Shown here in pieces: positions 1-7,130 of a stretch of DNA of 22,888 bases (its first letter is position 1; the number at the start of each line of letters is the position of its first letter). The translations under genes and the position numbers were made by a program. Location of the stretch: contig CAZUZD010000067.1 of NCBI GenBank assembly GCA_964624465.1, forward strand, positions 1-22,888, given 5' to 3'. The notes under the pieces are model-generated. The model had not been told where the DNA came from. It was given only the letters and a program-made list of their open reading frames with translations, and did no database searches. Source of the DNA: CAZUZD01 sp964624465. GTDB taxonomy: Bacteria; Planctomycetota; Planctomycetia; Isosphaerales; Isosphaeraceae.

Positions 1-228
1 GTTGGTCGTCCGCAGGGCGGCGGTGGCGGTGGCGGCCGGCCCCAGGCGGTCGCGGCCGGGACATACCGTGTCGTGCTCACCGTCGACGGCGTCGACTACA
101 GCCAGGTGATCGTCATCGAGCCCGATCCCGATGCGCCTCGCACCGGGCTGATCGCCGAGCAGCCCGAGGAGGAGGAGGACGAGGAGCAGCGGGAACGCGC
201 CGAGGTCGGTCGCCCGATCGACGACTGA
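1..228 (+). CDS. C-terminal fragment of a secreted BNR/VPS10-repeat (glycosyl hydrolase-like) protein
   Basis: An open frame enters from the left edge and stops at TGA 226-228, leaving 75 residues. It holds a glycine-rich linker (GRPQGGGGGGGRPQ), a beta-strand pair reading GTYRVVLTVDGVDYSQ followed by VIEPDPDAP, and a strongly acidic tail (EEEEDEEQ). The pattern GTYxVxLTVDGxxYxQ...VxPDP is typical of the last domain of planctomycete BNR/sortilin-type repeat proteins that are often labelled glycosyl hydrolase. That assignment is from memory of the family, because the catalytic or repeat part lies outside the window. The acidic tail is an unusual extension. The gene ends in front of a strong hairpin and converges on the PEP-CTERM gene. 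Confidence 0.55.
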   Translation, partial: VGRPQGGGGGGGRPQAVAAGTYRVVLTVDGVDYSQVIVIEPDPDAPRTGLIAEQPEEEEDEEQRERAEVGRPIDD

Positions 229-264
229 CCACGGCCACGCCCCCTGGGACCGCCAGCCAACGAC

Positions 265-302
265 GAGCCCCGGCCGCGCCTGCACAGGCGCGGCCGGGGC
301 TC
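265..302. terminator. Bidirectional hairpin terminator between convergent genes
   Basis: The arms 265-281 and 286-302 are perfectly complementary over 17 bp, mostly G and C, with a 4-nt loop (GCAC). The hairpin sits 37 nt after the stop of the plus-strand fragment and 39 nt beyond the stop of the minus-strand PEP-CTERM gene. There is no long T tract on either side, so it may act as a rho-independent terminator of the GC-only type or as an mRNA 3' end stabiliser. Confidence 0.75.
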
Positions 303-340
303 GGGTTCGTTCCGGGGGGATCGAGCGGGATCCAGCGGCC

Positions 341-967
341 TCAGGCCGGGGCGTGCCCGCGACGCAGCCGTTGCCAGCCGCCCAGCACCAGGACGCCCAG
401 GCCGGCGACGACGACCGTGCTCGGCTCGGGGATCGTGCCCCTCAACGTATAGGACGGGGTCGTGAGCGTCGTCTGGATGTACGGCAGGATGTTCGCCACC
501 GCCGAGATCCCCGCCCCGCCGGCCAGCGGTGTCCCGCCGATCGAGGTCTGGATCGAGCTCGTGGCGTAGAACCAGTAGCTCGTGTTCGGCAGCATCTTGA
601 AGTTCGGGTCGAACTGATAGACGCCGCCGATGATCCCCGTCGACTTGGTCAGATAGCCCGGGGCCGATGTGTCGAGCGTGTTCAGGCGATTCGGTGTGGC
701 GAAGTTCGGGACCGTCTGGGTGAACTGCTGGCTCAGCACGTACACCGTGCCCACCGCCGCCGGCACCGTGTTCGAGATGTTGCTGTAGAAGTGGAACTTG
801 ATGTCATAGTACGAGTCGCCGGGCGCCAGCGTCACCTTCACGCCGGGAAACAGGTTCGTCGCCACGAACGAACCAGCCGTCACCTCCTGGATGATCTGGC
901 CGGCCCGCGCCTCCGCAGTCATCAGCAGCACCAAGCCAACCACCCACCGGGTCGCAGTTCGAGACAT
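341..967 (-). CDS. PEP-CTERM sorting domain-containing exported protein
   Basis: A 208-residue protein with an N-terminal signal peptide (MSRTATRWVVGLVLLMTAEA, cleavage probably near ARA-G) and a C-terminal PEP-CTERM signal. The signal consists of PEPS at about residues 180-183, a hydrophobic stretch at about 184-198 and a basic end (RLRRGH). By family knowledge such proteins are exported and then processed by an exosortase (EpsH/XrtA type), often in bacteria that make extracellular polysaccharide. The middle part (Ser/Thr/Asn-rich, beta-strand-like) matches no function I know; a choice-of-anchor type domain is possible. I chose ATG 967 because it is followed at once by the signal peptide and preceded by GGAGAG at 7 nt. 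An in-frame ATG further upstream (1033) would put 22 residues before the signal peptide. No exosortase gene lies in the window. Confidence 0.85.
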   Translation of the reverse strand: MSRTATRWVVGLVLLMTAEARAGQIIQEVTAGSFVATNLFPGVKVTLAPGDSYYDIKFHFYSNISNTVPAAVGTVYVLSQQFTQTVPNFATPNRLNTLDTSAPGYLTKSTGIIGGVYQFDPNFKMLPNTSYWFYATSSIQTSIGGTPLAGGAGISAVANILPYIQTTLTTPSYTLRGTIPEPSTVVVAGLGVLVLGGWQRLRRGHAPA

Positions 968-1019
968 GCCAGCACTCTCCGCATCCGGGGCCATGAAACG
1001 GCACAAAATCCGGACGCAG

Positions 1020-1048
1020 ATTAACAAATACAATCAAAACTGCACCAA
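1020..1048 (-). promoter_or_regulatory. Possible sigma-70 promoter of the PEP-CTERM gene
   Basis: Read on the minus strand, TTGGTG (1048-1043) and GTTAAT (1025-1020) are separated by 17 nt. The site lies in the only clearly AT-rich patch (about 1010-1050) of this intergenic region, 52 nt or more upstream of the start codon. The match to consensus is only moderate, so this is a suggestion. Confidence 0.35.
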
Positions 1049-1160
1049 TTGCGACGTGGCAATCCGCGCCGAAGCCGGGGATTTCCGGCCGGATTGGTGA
1101 GAAAAGGCGACGAGGGGCGCGCCAATCGCCAGGCGATTGGGGTGGATCCTCTAGGGAATT

Positions 1161-1200
1161 CCCCGGTCACCCGGACACCTGTAGGCGCCGGTGACCGGGG
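1161..1200 (-). terminator. Hairpin terminator downstream of the adenylate-forming enzyme gene
   Basis: CCCCGGTCACC (1161-1171) pairs perfectly with GGTGACCGGGG (1190-1200), an 11-bp stem with an 18-nt loop. On the minus strand it lies 33 nt after the stop codon at 1233, where a terminator would be expected. It also separates that gene from the promoter region of the PEP-CTERM gene, which is transcribed in the same direction. Confidence 0.6.
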
Positions 1201-1232
1201 TGGGGCGCGCGGAGATGGCGGTCGGTGGCACC

Positions 1233-2720
1233 TCAGGCGGGCTGGCGCCGAGGGGCGGGGGAAGCGGTGTGGGGGGAGGAGACGCTGGCCGGCTGAGGGG
1301 GGTCGAGACGATGATCCGGGGACTCGGGGTCGCGGTCGGTCGGCTCGCCGACGAGGCTGACCATGCGGCGGAACTTGCCGGTCTTCGGGTCGGGACCGAG
1401 CTGGGGCACGACCGCCAGCCGCACGTCGAGCAATCCGGTGTAGCCGTACATGGCGAGCTGGCGGTCGAGGGCCGCGCGGGCGTGGGGCTCGTTCAGGGTG
1501 GCGCCGGGGAGCAGTTCGAGGCGGACCTCCACGCGGTTGCGCTCGGTCTGCACGGCCTGCCACTCGCGGACCTCGCGGGTGTAGTCGAAGGCGTTCTTGA
1601 AGACGCTGTTGATCACCTGACGGTAGCGGCGCGACTCGCCGATCCAGAATGTGTCGGCGCTGCGGCCCTCGATCCGCTCGACCCGGGGCAGGCGGTTGCC
1701 GCAGCCGCACGGGCCCGCGGCCATCGTGACCACGTCGCCGACCTCGTAGCGGAGGAATGGTTGCAGGCGGTTGGCCAGGTTGGTCAGCAGCACCTTGCGG
1801 CCGGGCGTGCCGGCGGGGACCGGCCGGTACTGGTCGTCGACAACCTCGAGGATCGCCCAGTCGGCGTTGACGTGGGCGCCGTCGTCGGTCGGGCAGCCGT
1901 TGGAGAGGAACGGCACCTCGCCGGTGGCGTAGTTGTTCATGACTCGCAGGCCGAAGGCTTCCTCGATGCGACTCCGGGCGCGATCGGTGAGGACCTCGCT
2001 GTTGTTGACGACCTGCATCAGCTCGGGGGCCAGCCGCAGGTGCCCGGCCAGGGCCTCGAGCGCCAGCATCTCCAGCACGCCGGCGTAGGCGGTCAGCACG
2101 GTCGGCCGGAAGGCGTTCAGTCGCTCGACGACATCGTCATCGGTCTGCGAGAGCCGCAGCACGTTCATGAAGCGCCGGGCGTCGGCCGGCATGTACTCGA
2201 AGGTGGAGGCCGAGGGATAGAAGCCCCGTTTGAGGGTAACCACCGCGAGCCGGGCCGGCTGGAAGAACTTGCGGACGGCCTCGGCCGCGCTGACCCGACC
2301 GGCGTTCCCGCGGGTCATCTGCAGGCCGAACATCAGCTCCAGGGCCCGCTGATCCTGGACCATCAGCATCGGCTGACCCTGGCTACCCGAGGTGTGGCTC
2401 GGGATGTAGCGGCCCAGGAACCGGCGGCCCTCGTTGGCCGGGTCGTCCAGGAACGCTTCCAGGAGCGGCCGTCGAATCGCCGGGTCGGTGACCGTGGCGT
2501 CGAAGTCGGCCATCAGCTCCCCCTTGTTCGTGGGGGGGAGGTCGGCCAGCCGGCACCGTTCGGGGTCAAGGCCACGGTACTTCCGGCGATAGAAGGCGGT
2601 GTGGGTGGTGGCGTGCCGCAGCATCGCCCGGAGCCGCTGTTCCTGGAGGGCTGCCACCCGCTCGGGGGCCAGGCGTTTGCCACGGCCCAGTGCCAGCGCT
2701 CGGACCGCAAAGGCGAGCAT
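1233..2720 (-). CDS. Phenylacetate-CoA ligase (PaaK/CapK) family adenylate-forming enzyme
   Basis: A 495-residue member of the ANL (adenylate-forming) superfamily, PaaK/CapK branch. Such enzymes activate a carboxylate with ATP and may load it onto CoA. Visible motifs in order: the phosphate loop SHTSGSQGQP (residues 108-117), NYATGEVP (263-270, the aromatic-TGE motif), LRYEVGDV (323-330) with the usual Asp, a Cys pair in PCGCG (337-341), RIEGRSADTF (349-358), and TGKFRR (447-452), whose Lys449 is the probable A10 lysine. The length fits the family. ATG 2720 is supported by a strong GGAGGAG eight bases upstream. The tail after about residue 460 (Pro/Ser/Arg-rich) looks disordered. No other phenylacetate degradation genes are nearby, so the true substrate is unknown; CapK-like relatives act in polysaccharide or lipid modification. 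Confidence 0.85.
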   Translation of the reverse strand: MLAFAVRALALGRGKRLAPERVAALQEQRLRAMLRHATTHTAFYRRKYRGLDPERCRLADLPPTNKGELMADFDATVTDPAIRRPLLEAFLDDPANEGRRFLGRYIPSHTSGSQGQPMLMVQDQRALELMFGLQMTRGNAGRVSAAEAVRKFFQPARLAVVTLKRGFYPSASTFEYMPADARRFMNVLRLSQTDDDVVERLNAFRPTVLTAYAGVLEMLALEALAGHLRLAPELMQVVNNSEVLTDRARSRIEEAFGLRVMNNYATGEVPFLSNGCPTDDGAHVNADWAILEVVDDQYRPVPAGTPGRKVLLTNLANRLQPFLRYEVGDVVTMAAGPCGCGNRLPRVERIEGRSADTFWIGESRRYRQVINSVFKNAFDYTREVREWQAVQTERNRVEVRLELLPGATLNEPHARAALDRQLAMYGYTGLLDVRLAVVPQLGPDPKTGKFRRMVSLVGEPTDRDPESPDHRLDPPQPASVSSPHTASPAPRRQPA

Positions 2721-2751
2721 CGGGAGTTCTCCTCCGAGCCGTCACCCTACC

Positions 2752-2772
2752 CCCGACCGGCCCCCGGTCGGG
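2752..2772 (-). promoter_or_regulatory. Hairpin in the leader of the adenylate-forming enzyme gene
   Basis: CCCGACCG (2752-2759) pairs with CGGTCGGG (2765-2772) around a 5-nt loop. It lies about 32-52 nt upstream of the minus-strand start codon at 2720, between the gene and any promoter. It could be a leader structure or a chance GC-rich palindrome. No riboswitch class is recognisable. Confidence 0.3.
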
Positions 2773-2897
2773 CGCCGGCAGCGCCGTTCACGTCGCCCGG
2801 GATGCCCCGGTTCTGGGGATCCTGCCCACGCAAACCTCGGGCCGGCGCATTCCTGTTGGCAGGATATCGGCCGGTTCTGCCGGTGTTCTGGAATGTT

Positions 2898-2915
2898 CCG
2901 GTCACGAATGACCGG
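2898..2915 (-). terminator. Hairpin downstream of the response regulator gene
   Basis: CCGGTCA (2898-2904) and TGACCGG (2909-2915) form a perfect 7-bp stem closed by a CGAA tetraloop. On the minus strand it follows the response regulator stop (2959) by 43 nt. CGAA-type loops are compact and favour hairpin folding. There is no T tract. Confidence 0.45.
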
Positions 2916-2958
2916 GGCCAGCCCGGAGTGGGGGAGGGCAGGTGCGCGGTGGCGGAGA

Positions 2959-3372
2959 TCAGGCCCGGCGGGCGATGTCCTCGACGGTCTGACGCAGGCA
3001 GTCGGCCGAGTAGGGCTTCGGCAGGGTTTGCGCCACGCCGACGGCATTCAGGGCGTCCAGCAGCTCGTCGTTGAACGCCGCCGAGCAGGCGACGATCGCC
3101 AGCTCGGGTCGTTCGGCCCGCACCGTCTGGGCCACCTGGAGGCCGTCGACCTCCGGCAGCATGATGTCGAGCAAGACCAGGTCGAAGGTCTCTCGACGGC
3201 TGCAGAGTCGCTCCAGCGCACTGCGGCCATCGGCGGCCTCGATGATCTCGTAGCCCCAGCGGCGGAGAATCCGTACGACGGCCCGGCGCAGGTGTGGGTC
3301 ATCCTCGACGACCAGCAGCCGCAGCGTGGGTCGCACGGGGCCTTCCAGGGGAACCTGGGCTCGACCCAGCAT
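2959..3372 (-). CDS. Orphan single-domain response regulator (CheY-like receiver)
   Basis: A 137-residue protein made almost only of a receiver domain. The acidic pocket is E23-D24-D25 (VVEDD), the phosphoacceptor is D69 (LVLLDIMLPE), the switch Ser is S97 (VACSAA) and the conserved lysine is K119 (LPKPY), so all catalytic positions are present. There is no DNA-binding or enzymatic output domain; the protein probably acts by protein-protein contact in a phosphorelay or on a target such as a histidine kinase. ATG 3372 was chosen because GGAGG stands 6 nt upstream; the longer reading frame back to 3432 would run through the putative promoter. No histidine kinase gene is adjacent. The gene is divergent from the broken membrane protein gene. 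Confidence 0.85.
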   Translation of the reverse strand: MLGRAQVPLEGPVRPTLRLLVVEDDPHLRRAVVRILRRWGYEIIEAADGRSALERLCSRRETFDLVLLDIMLPEVDGLQVAQTVRAERPELAIVACSAAFNDELLDALNAVGVAQTLPKPYSADCLRQTVEDIARRA

Positions 3373-3402
3373 GATGTGCCTCCAGGTCAATGCGTTGGTG
3401 CA

Positions 3403-3432
3403 GTTGTAGCCGCCGGGCCAGATGTTGTTCAA
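3403..3432 (-). promoter_or_regulatory. Possible sigma-70 promoter of the response regulator
   Basis: On the minus strand TTGAAC (3432-3427) and TACAAC (3408-3403) are 18 nt apart, each matching consensus at four of six positions, with about 30 nt to the chosen start codon. This is plausible but unproven. Confidence 0.35.
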
Positions 3433-3535
3433 GCCTTTTTCGATCGGACTTGGACACGAACCTCGTCACGCCCCCGGCGAGTGGCCCGGCATCGGCCCCA
3501 CCACCTGGGACTTGTTTGACCTGGCTCGGGCCGGC

Positions 3536-5234
3536 ATGGTGGGTGGCCGAGTTCGCCGGCCATCGCACCGATCGATCCGCGTGGTCGTCTGGGACCATCA
3601 CCTGGACCACGTCGTGCTCACCCGCTCCCGGCCGGCCTGGTTCCCCCTCGTGGCGGAATTGCTGGTCATCCTGGCCGTCCAGGCGGTCGCGGAAGCGATC
3701 CGGATCGCGAGTCTGGGACGGACCTTCAATACCGACGCCGTGTCGTATCTCCAGGTGGCCAGACACTATCGAGCGGGGAATTTCGGCCAGGCGGTCAACG
3801 GGTACTGGGGCGCGATGATCAGCTGGCTGATCGCCCCTTCCTGCGGCTGTTCGCGACCCCCAGGGCGGCAGGCTAGGCGATCACCGGTCTGAGCGGGCTG
3901 GGTTCCACCGCGGCCTGCTGGGCGCTGTACCGGGTGCTGGGGCTCTCCACCCTGGGCCGCCGACTGGCCACTGCCCTGACGGCCACGGCCACGGCCACCG
4001 TCACGTCCCTGACCGCCATCGTGCCCGACTGGCTCATGAGCGCGCTGCTGCTGGCCTGGCGCTCCTGTTGCGGGCCGACTGGCCGCAGCGCCGGGGGCTG
4101 GCCTACCTGGCGAAGGCCCCGGTCTTGCCCCAGGCGGTCCTGGCCGTCGCCGGTCTTGCCACGCTGCGCTGGTGGATCGAACCCGAACCTCGCGGCGACG
4201 TGGTCCGTGCCCTGGGGCTGACGGTTCTCGGGCTGGGGCTGATCTCCGGTCCCTGGATCGCCGTGCTCAGCCTGAAGTATGGGCATTTGACCATTTCCAC
4301 GGCGGCCAGCATCAATTCCTCGCTGGTCGCCCCGAAGCACCGAACCCAGCTCAAGCATGTGAGCGTCCGGCAACTGATCAAGCCGGCGGCGGGTCGGCTC
4401 ACGGCCTGGGAGGAGCCGTCGCAACTCGGCTACGAGCGCTGGAATCCACTCGAGAGCCTGGCGATGGTCCGCCATCAGCTCGAGATCGTCAGGTTCCACT
4501 GCCGTCGGGCGCTCCGATTTCTCGGATACCTCGACCGCTGCAGGCTCGGACTGGCAGCGCTCATCGCGGCGTTCGTGGGCTGCTGGCCCTGGCGTGAGCG
4601 AATGCGAGGGGAACGCTGGCGCTGGTCACTGATCCCCGCCGTCGCCATCTGTGCACCTTACCTCCCGATCTGGGTCGAGCTGCGATACCTGTACCCGCTC
4701 GATCCATTCCTGCTGGTGGCCGCATTTCACCTGGCCCGACCGGCGGAGGTGGGTTGGCTGGGGCGTCGGCCGGCGATCTGGATCGGAGTCTGGGCCCTGA
4801 TCGCCCTCTCGTTCGCAGCACCGCTCGTCTCGAGCCTGCGAGGCCTGGCCCGGCCGAATCGTGACGACGCGTGGTTCAAGGTCGTGGCGGCCGCGCGGGC
4901 CCTCGGCGTGACGGGCCCGGTTGTCGGGGACTCCGACACGGCGATGAAGGTCGGCTTCGAGCTGGGGCAGATCCACGCGGGCACGTCAGTCACCCTGAGC
5001 GCCGAGGAGGTGGGAGCCTCGGACGCGGCGATCGTCATCGTCTGGCGGATCTCGACGGTGGCCAGCGTGCTGGGCCGGGATGCGACGTTCACCGAACTGG
5101 AGCTGGTTCCCCGTCCCGGGGTCACGCTCAATCAGCGGGCCTTCGTGAGACGCCTGCCGCCACCCGGCCCGCCGGCGGGGAGCGGGCGCCCCGGAGCCGT
5201 GGCCAGAACCCGCCCCCCCATCGGGCCACCGTGA
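3536..5234 (+). pseudogene. Broken multi-pass membrane glycosyltransferase-like gene (GT39/GT-C type)
   Basis: Three consecutive plus-strand segments in three frames read as one protein. Segment 1 (about 3536-3837) encodes a membrane helix, then NTDAVSYLQVARHY and GYWGAMISWLIAP. The reading continues in a second frame (about 3838-4056: PFLRLFATP, then LSGLGSTAACWALYR and TAIVPDWLMSALLLA) and in a third from about 4057 (GLALLLRADWPQRRGLAYLAKA) to TGA 5232-5234. The second frame also holds an in-frame TAG at 3874-3876. NTDxVSYxxxAxxY...GYWGxxxSWL is typical of planctomycete GT39-like proteins, which by fold would transfer sugars from a lipid carrier outside the membrane. The first lesion fits loss of one C in a C run at 3834-3837; the second fits a 4-bp loss in a GGCC repeat near 4052. 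The start is uncertain because ATG 3536 has no clear ribosome binding site. Three lesions argue for a real pseudogene more than for sequencing error. Confidence 0.75.
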
Positions 5235-5261
5235 CGAGCGCGCTCGGGCCGCTCGCCACGG
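5229..5261. terminator. Imperfect hairpin between convergent genes
   Basis: CCGTG (5229-5233) pairs with CACGG (5257-5261) and CGAGCG (5235-5240) with CGCTCG (5250-5255), separated by a single A-C mismatch, with a 9-nt loop. It overlaps the stop codon of the broken membrane gene and lies 16 nt beyond the stop of the minus-strand fucose-isomerase-like gene, so it could serve both. Confidence 0.4.
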
Positions 5262-5276
5262 AGGGGGCGGGCCGGA

Positions 5277-6932
5277 TCAGGTTGGGGTACCGGCCGAGAA
5301 GACTCGGATGCGCAGGCCGAGTGCCTGGCTCAGAGCGACCATCTCGCCGAAGATGTCGCCGTAGACCACGGCGATGTGGTTCGACATGTAGTGGGCCATG
5401 ATCGTGTCGGGGTCGCACCCGAGGTCGGCGGCCATGAACGGCCACTGCCGGGTGGTGCCCTGCCACCAGCGCTCGCGGACGGCCTCGGGCAGGTCGACCG
5501 ACTCGCCACGGCCCAGGTCCATCACCAACTCGCCGTCGCGGTCCAGCCAGGTCCGGGCCCAGGTCAGCGGGCCCGGCTGGCTGACGCCCGCGAAGGTGCC
5601 GCCGGGGATCGGGAAGTAGCCGGCCGGCTGGCGGTAGCTGTGGACCCCCTTCAGACTGCTCGGGTCGTGGTTGAAGGCGTAGGCCGAGCAGCTGCCGGAA
5701 TTCAGCAGCACCCAGAGCCAGCGGCCGTCGTGCTCGGCGCCCCAGCGGACGTCGTGGAACATGACCGCGCCGGGCAGGCCCTTCGCCTCCAGCACCCGCT
5801 TCATCAGCTCCATCGGCACCAGGTTCCCCTGGTCGGCCTCGGTGCTGGTGATGATCACGCGGCCATCCCCCTCGGGGCGGGCGTGCGAGTTGAGCAGGCC
5901 CTCGCAGAAGTCGCTCGGCGGCAGCAGCTTCAGAAGCCCGAGCTGGTACTGCCAGCCCAGGCAGTCGGCGTGGAACTCGCCCATCAGGTCGAGCACGGCC
6001 AGGTAGGCGCGCAGCTGCTGCTTCGTGGAGTCCGGCGTGAAATCGGCCGCGTCGGCCTCACCCCAGTGGAAGGTCACGCCCCGGGACTGCACGAACTTGA
6101 AGGCGTCCTCGACGCGGCGGTCGGCAATTCCCGCCATCCGCTCGATCAGCCACGCCTGGTCCACCTTGTGCTCGCTGAAGCCGATCGGGTAGAGCTCGCG
6201 CGGGCCAAAGTAGCCGTTGATCATGCCCATGGAGGTGTCGCCGAGCATCAGCGCCAGGATGCGCTTGCGGCGGATCCCGGCGGCGATGCTCTCGGCCGTC
6301 TGCAGGGCGGGGCGGCTCACCGGAGCGGCGGCGTGCAGCTCGCCGGTGTCGTAGGCGATCTGGCCGGTCGAGCACCAGGCGTCGAGCCGATCCAGGAACG
6401 TCGCGTCGGCGGTCCAGTCGGGGGCGTCGGTCCAGATCCGCGAGGCGTGCCGGCCGACGGACTCCAGCGACGCCGCCGTGTTCAGCAGCGCCACCAGGCC
6501 GGGCCAGGTGCCCGAGAAGTTCGAGGCCAGCAGCAGCGGGCTGTCCTTGCCCACCACGCCGTCGACGGTGTGAGGGGCGTAGGTCCAGTGCACGAAGATG
6601 CCGATCATCGGGTCGTCGATCGGGCCGAGCTTCGCAATCGCCTGGTCGGGGCGGGTCAGGTAGCCGTCGATGACCTCGGGGGTCCGGCCGAGCTTCTTGA
6701 GGGCGGCAACCAGCTGCGCCGTGGTCTCGCGGGAGTGGGGCAGGGCCCACTGGTTGGGCTGGTTGCGGTAGTCGCCCGGCCAGAAGAGGTAGACCTTGCG
6801 CCCGGCCTTGCGGGTCGGAGCCTTGGCCCTGGCGGCCGGCTTCGTCGCCGTCGCGCGCGCGAGCGTCGGGGCGGGGGCGGCCTTCGCCGGGGCCTTGGCG
6901 GTCGGTTTGCGGTCGCTAGCCTTGCGTGCCAT
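5277..6932 (-). CDS. L-fucose isomerase-like protein with basic Ala/Lys/Pro-rich N-terminal tail
   Basis: A 551-residue cytoplasmic protein (no signal peptide). From about residue 46 (KVYLFWPGDYRNQP) it looks like the fucose/arabinose isomerase superfamily. These enzymes interconvert aldose and ketose sugars with a divalent metal. E. coli FucI binds the metal through Glu337, Asp361 and His528. Candidate counterparts are E365 in STEADQGN, D394 in MFHDVRW and H519 in SNHIAVVYGD. GDTSMGMINGYFGP (231-244) fits the central domain. Residues 1-45 are an unusual tail of Ala, Lys, Pro, Arg and Thr, resembling histone H1/AlgP-like tails. ATG 6932 is the only Met before residue 109, with a weak AGGA at 9 nt. 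The substrate cannot be read from sequence, and the planctomycete branch may not act on fucose. The gene is divergent from the disulfide oxidoreductase gene. Confidence 0.7.
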   Translation of the reverse strand: MARKASDRKPTAKAPAKAAPAPTLARATATKPAARAKAPTRKAGRKVYLFWPGDYRNQPNQWALPHSRETTAQLVAALKKLGRTPEVIDGYLTRPDQAIAKLGPIDDPMIGIFVHWTYAPHTVDGVVGKDSPLLLASNFSGTWPGLVALLNTAASLESVGRHASRIWTDAPDWTADATFLDRLDAWCSTGQIAYDTGELHAAAPVSRPALQTAESIAAGIRRKRILALMLGDTSMGMINGYFGPRELYPIGFSEHKVDQAWLIERMAGIADRRVEDAFKFVQSRGVTFHWGEADAADFTPDSTKQQLRAYLAVLDLMGEFHADCLGWQYQLGLLKLLPPSDFCEGLLNSHARPEGDGRVIITSTEADQGNLVPMELMKRVLEAKGLPGAVMFHDVRWGAEHDGRWLWVLLNSGSCSAYAFNHDPSSLKGVHSYRQPAGYFPIPGGTFAGVSQPGPLTWARTWLDRDGELVMDLGRGESVDLPEAVRERWWQGTTRQWPFMAADLGCDPDTIMAHYMSNHIAVVYGDIFGEMVALSQALGLRIRVFSAGTPT

Positions 6933-7130
6933 CGCGGAGGGTCCTGACGAGAGTGGCTCCGACCGGTCCGTCGGCGGCGGCGTCCCGGGGCGCCCTGCGC
7001 CGGGATGCTGGCCGAGCCGATCGGGGCAGGCGGCCGACGCGGCGGTCGCCCTGGGCTCCGGGGTCGGATAGAGTGAAGCCCCGTTCTACACCCGCCGACG
7101 CCGGCAACCAAGGGGCAACGGGCCGACATC

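Noticed and set aside
1144..1161. A polylinker-like string (BamHI site, then CTCTAG, then an EcoRI site) suggesting cloning-vector contamination
   Set aside because: It does not continue as any vector sequence I know. Its right end forms part of a natural hairpin, and both flanks have the same composition as the rest of the window.
1191..3074. A 627-codon plus-strand frame opposite the adenylate-forming enzyme
   Set aside because: It shows no recognisable domain, while the opposite frame has all the ANL motifs and a strong ribosome binding site.
3980..3997. Three tandem copies of CGGCCA as a possible repeat element or CRISPR-like unit
   Set aside because: It is too short, has no spacers, and encodes an Ala-Thr run in the decayed membrane protein; it is simple-sequence repetition.
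5376..6947. A 523-codon plus-strand frame opposite the fucose-isomerase-like gene
   Set aside because: It has shadow-type composition and no motif, whereas the minus strand carries the metal-ligand candidates.
7069..7074. TAGAGT as a -10 element for the disulfide oxidoreductase gene
   Set aside because: The region 17 nt upstream (TCGCCC) bears no resemblance to a -35 box, so I left it out of the annotation.
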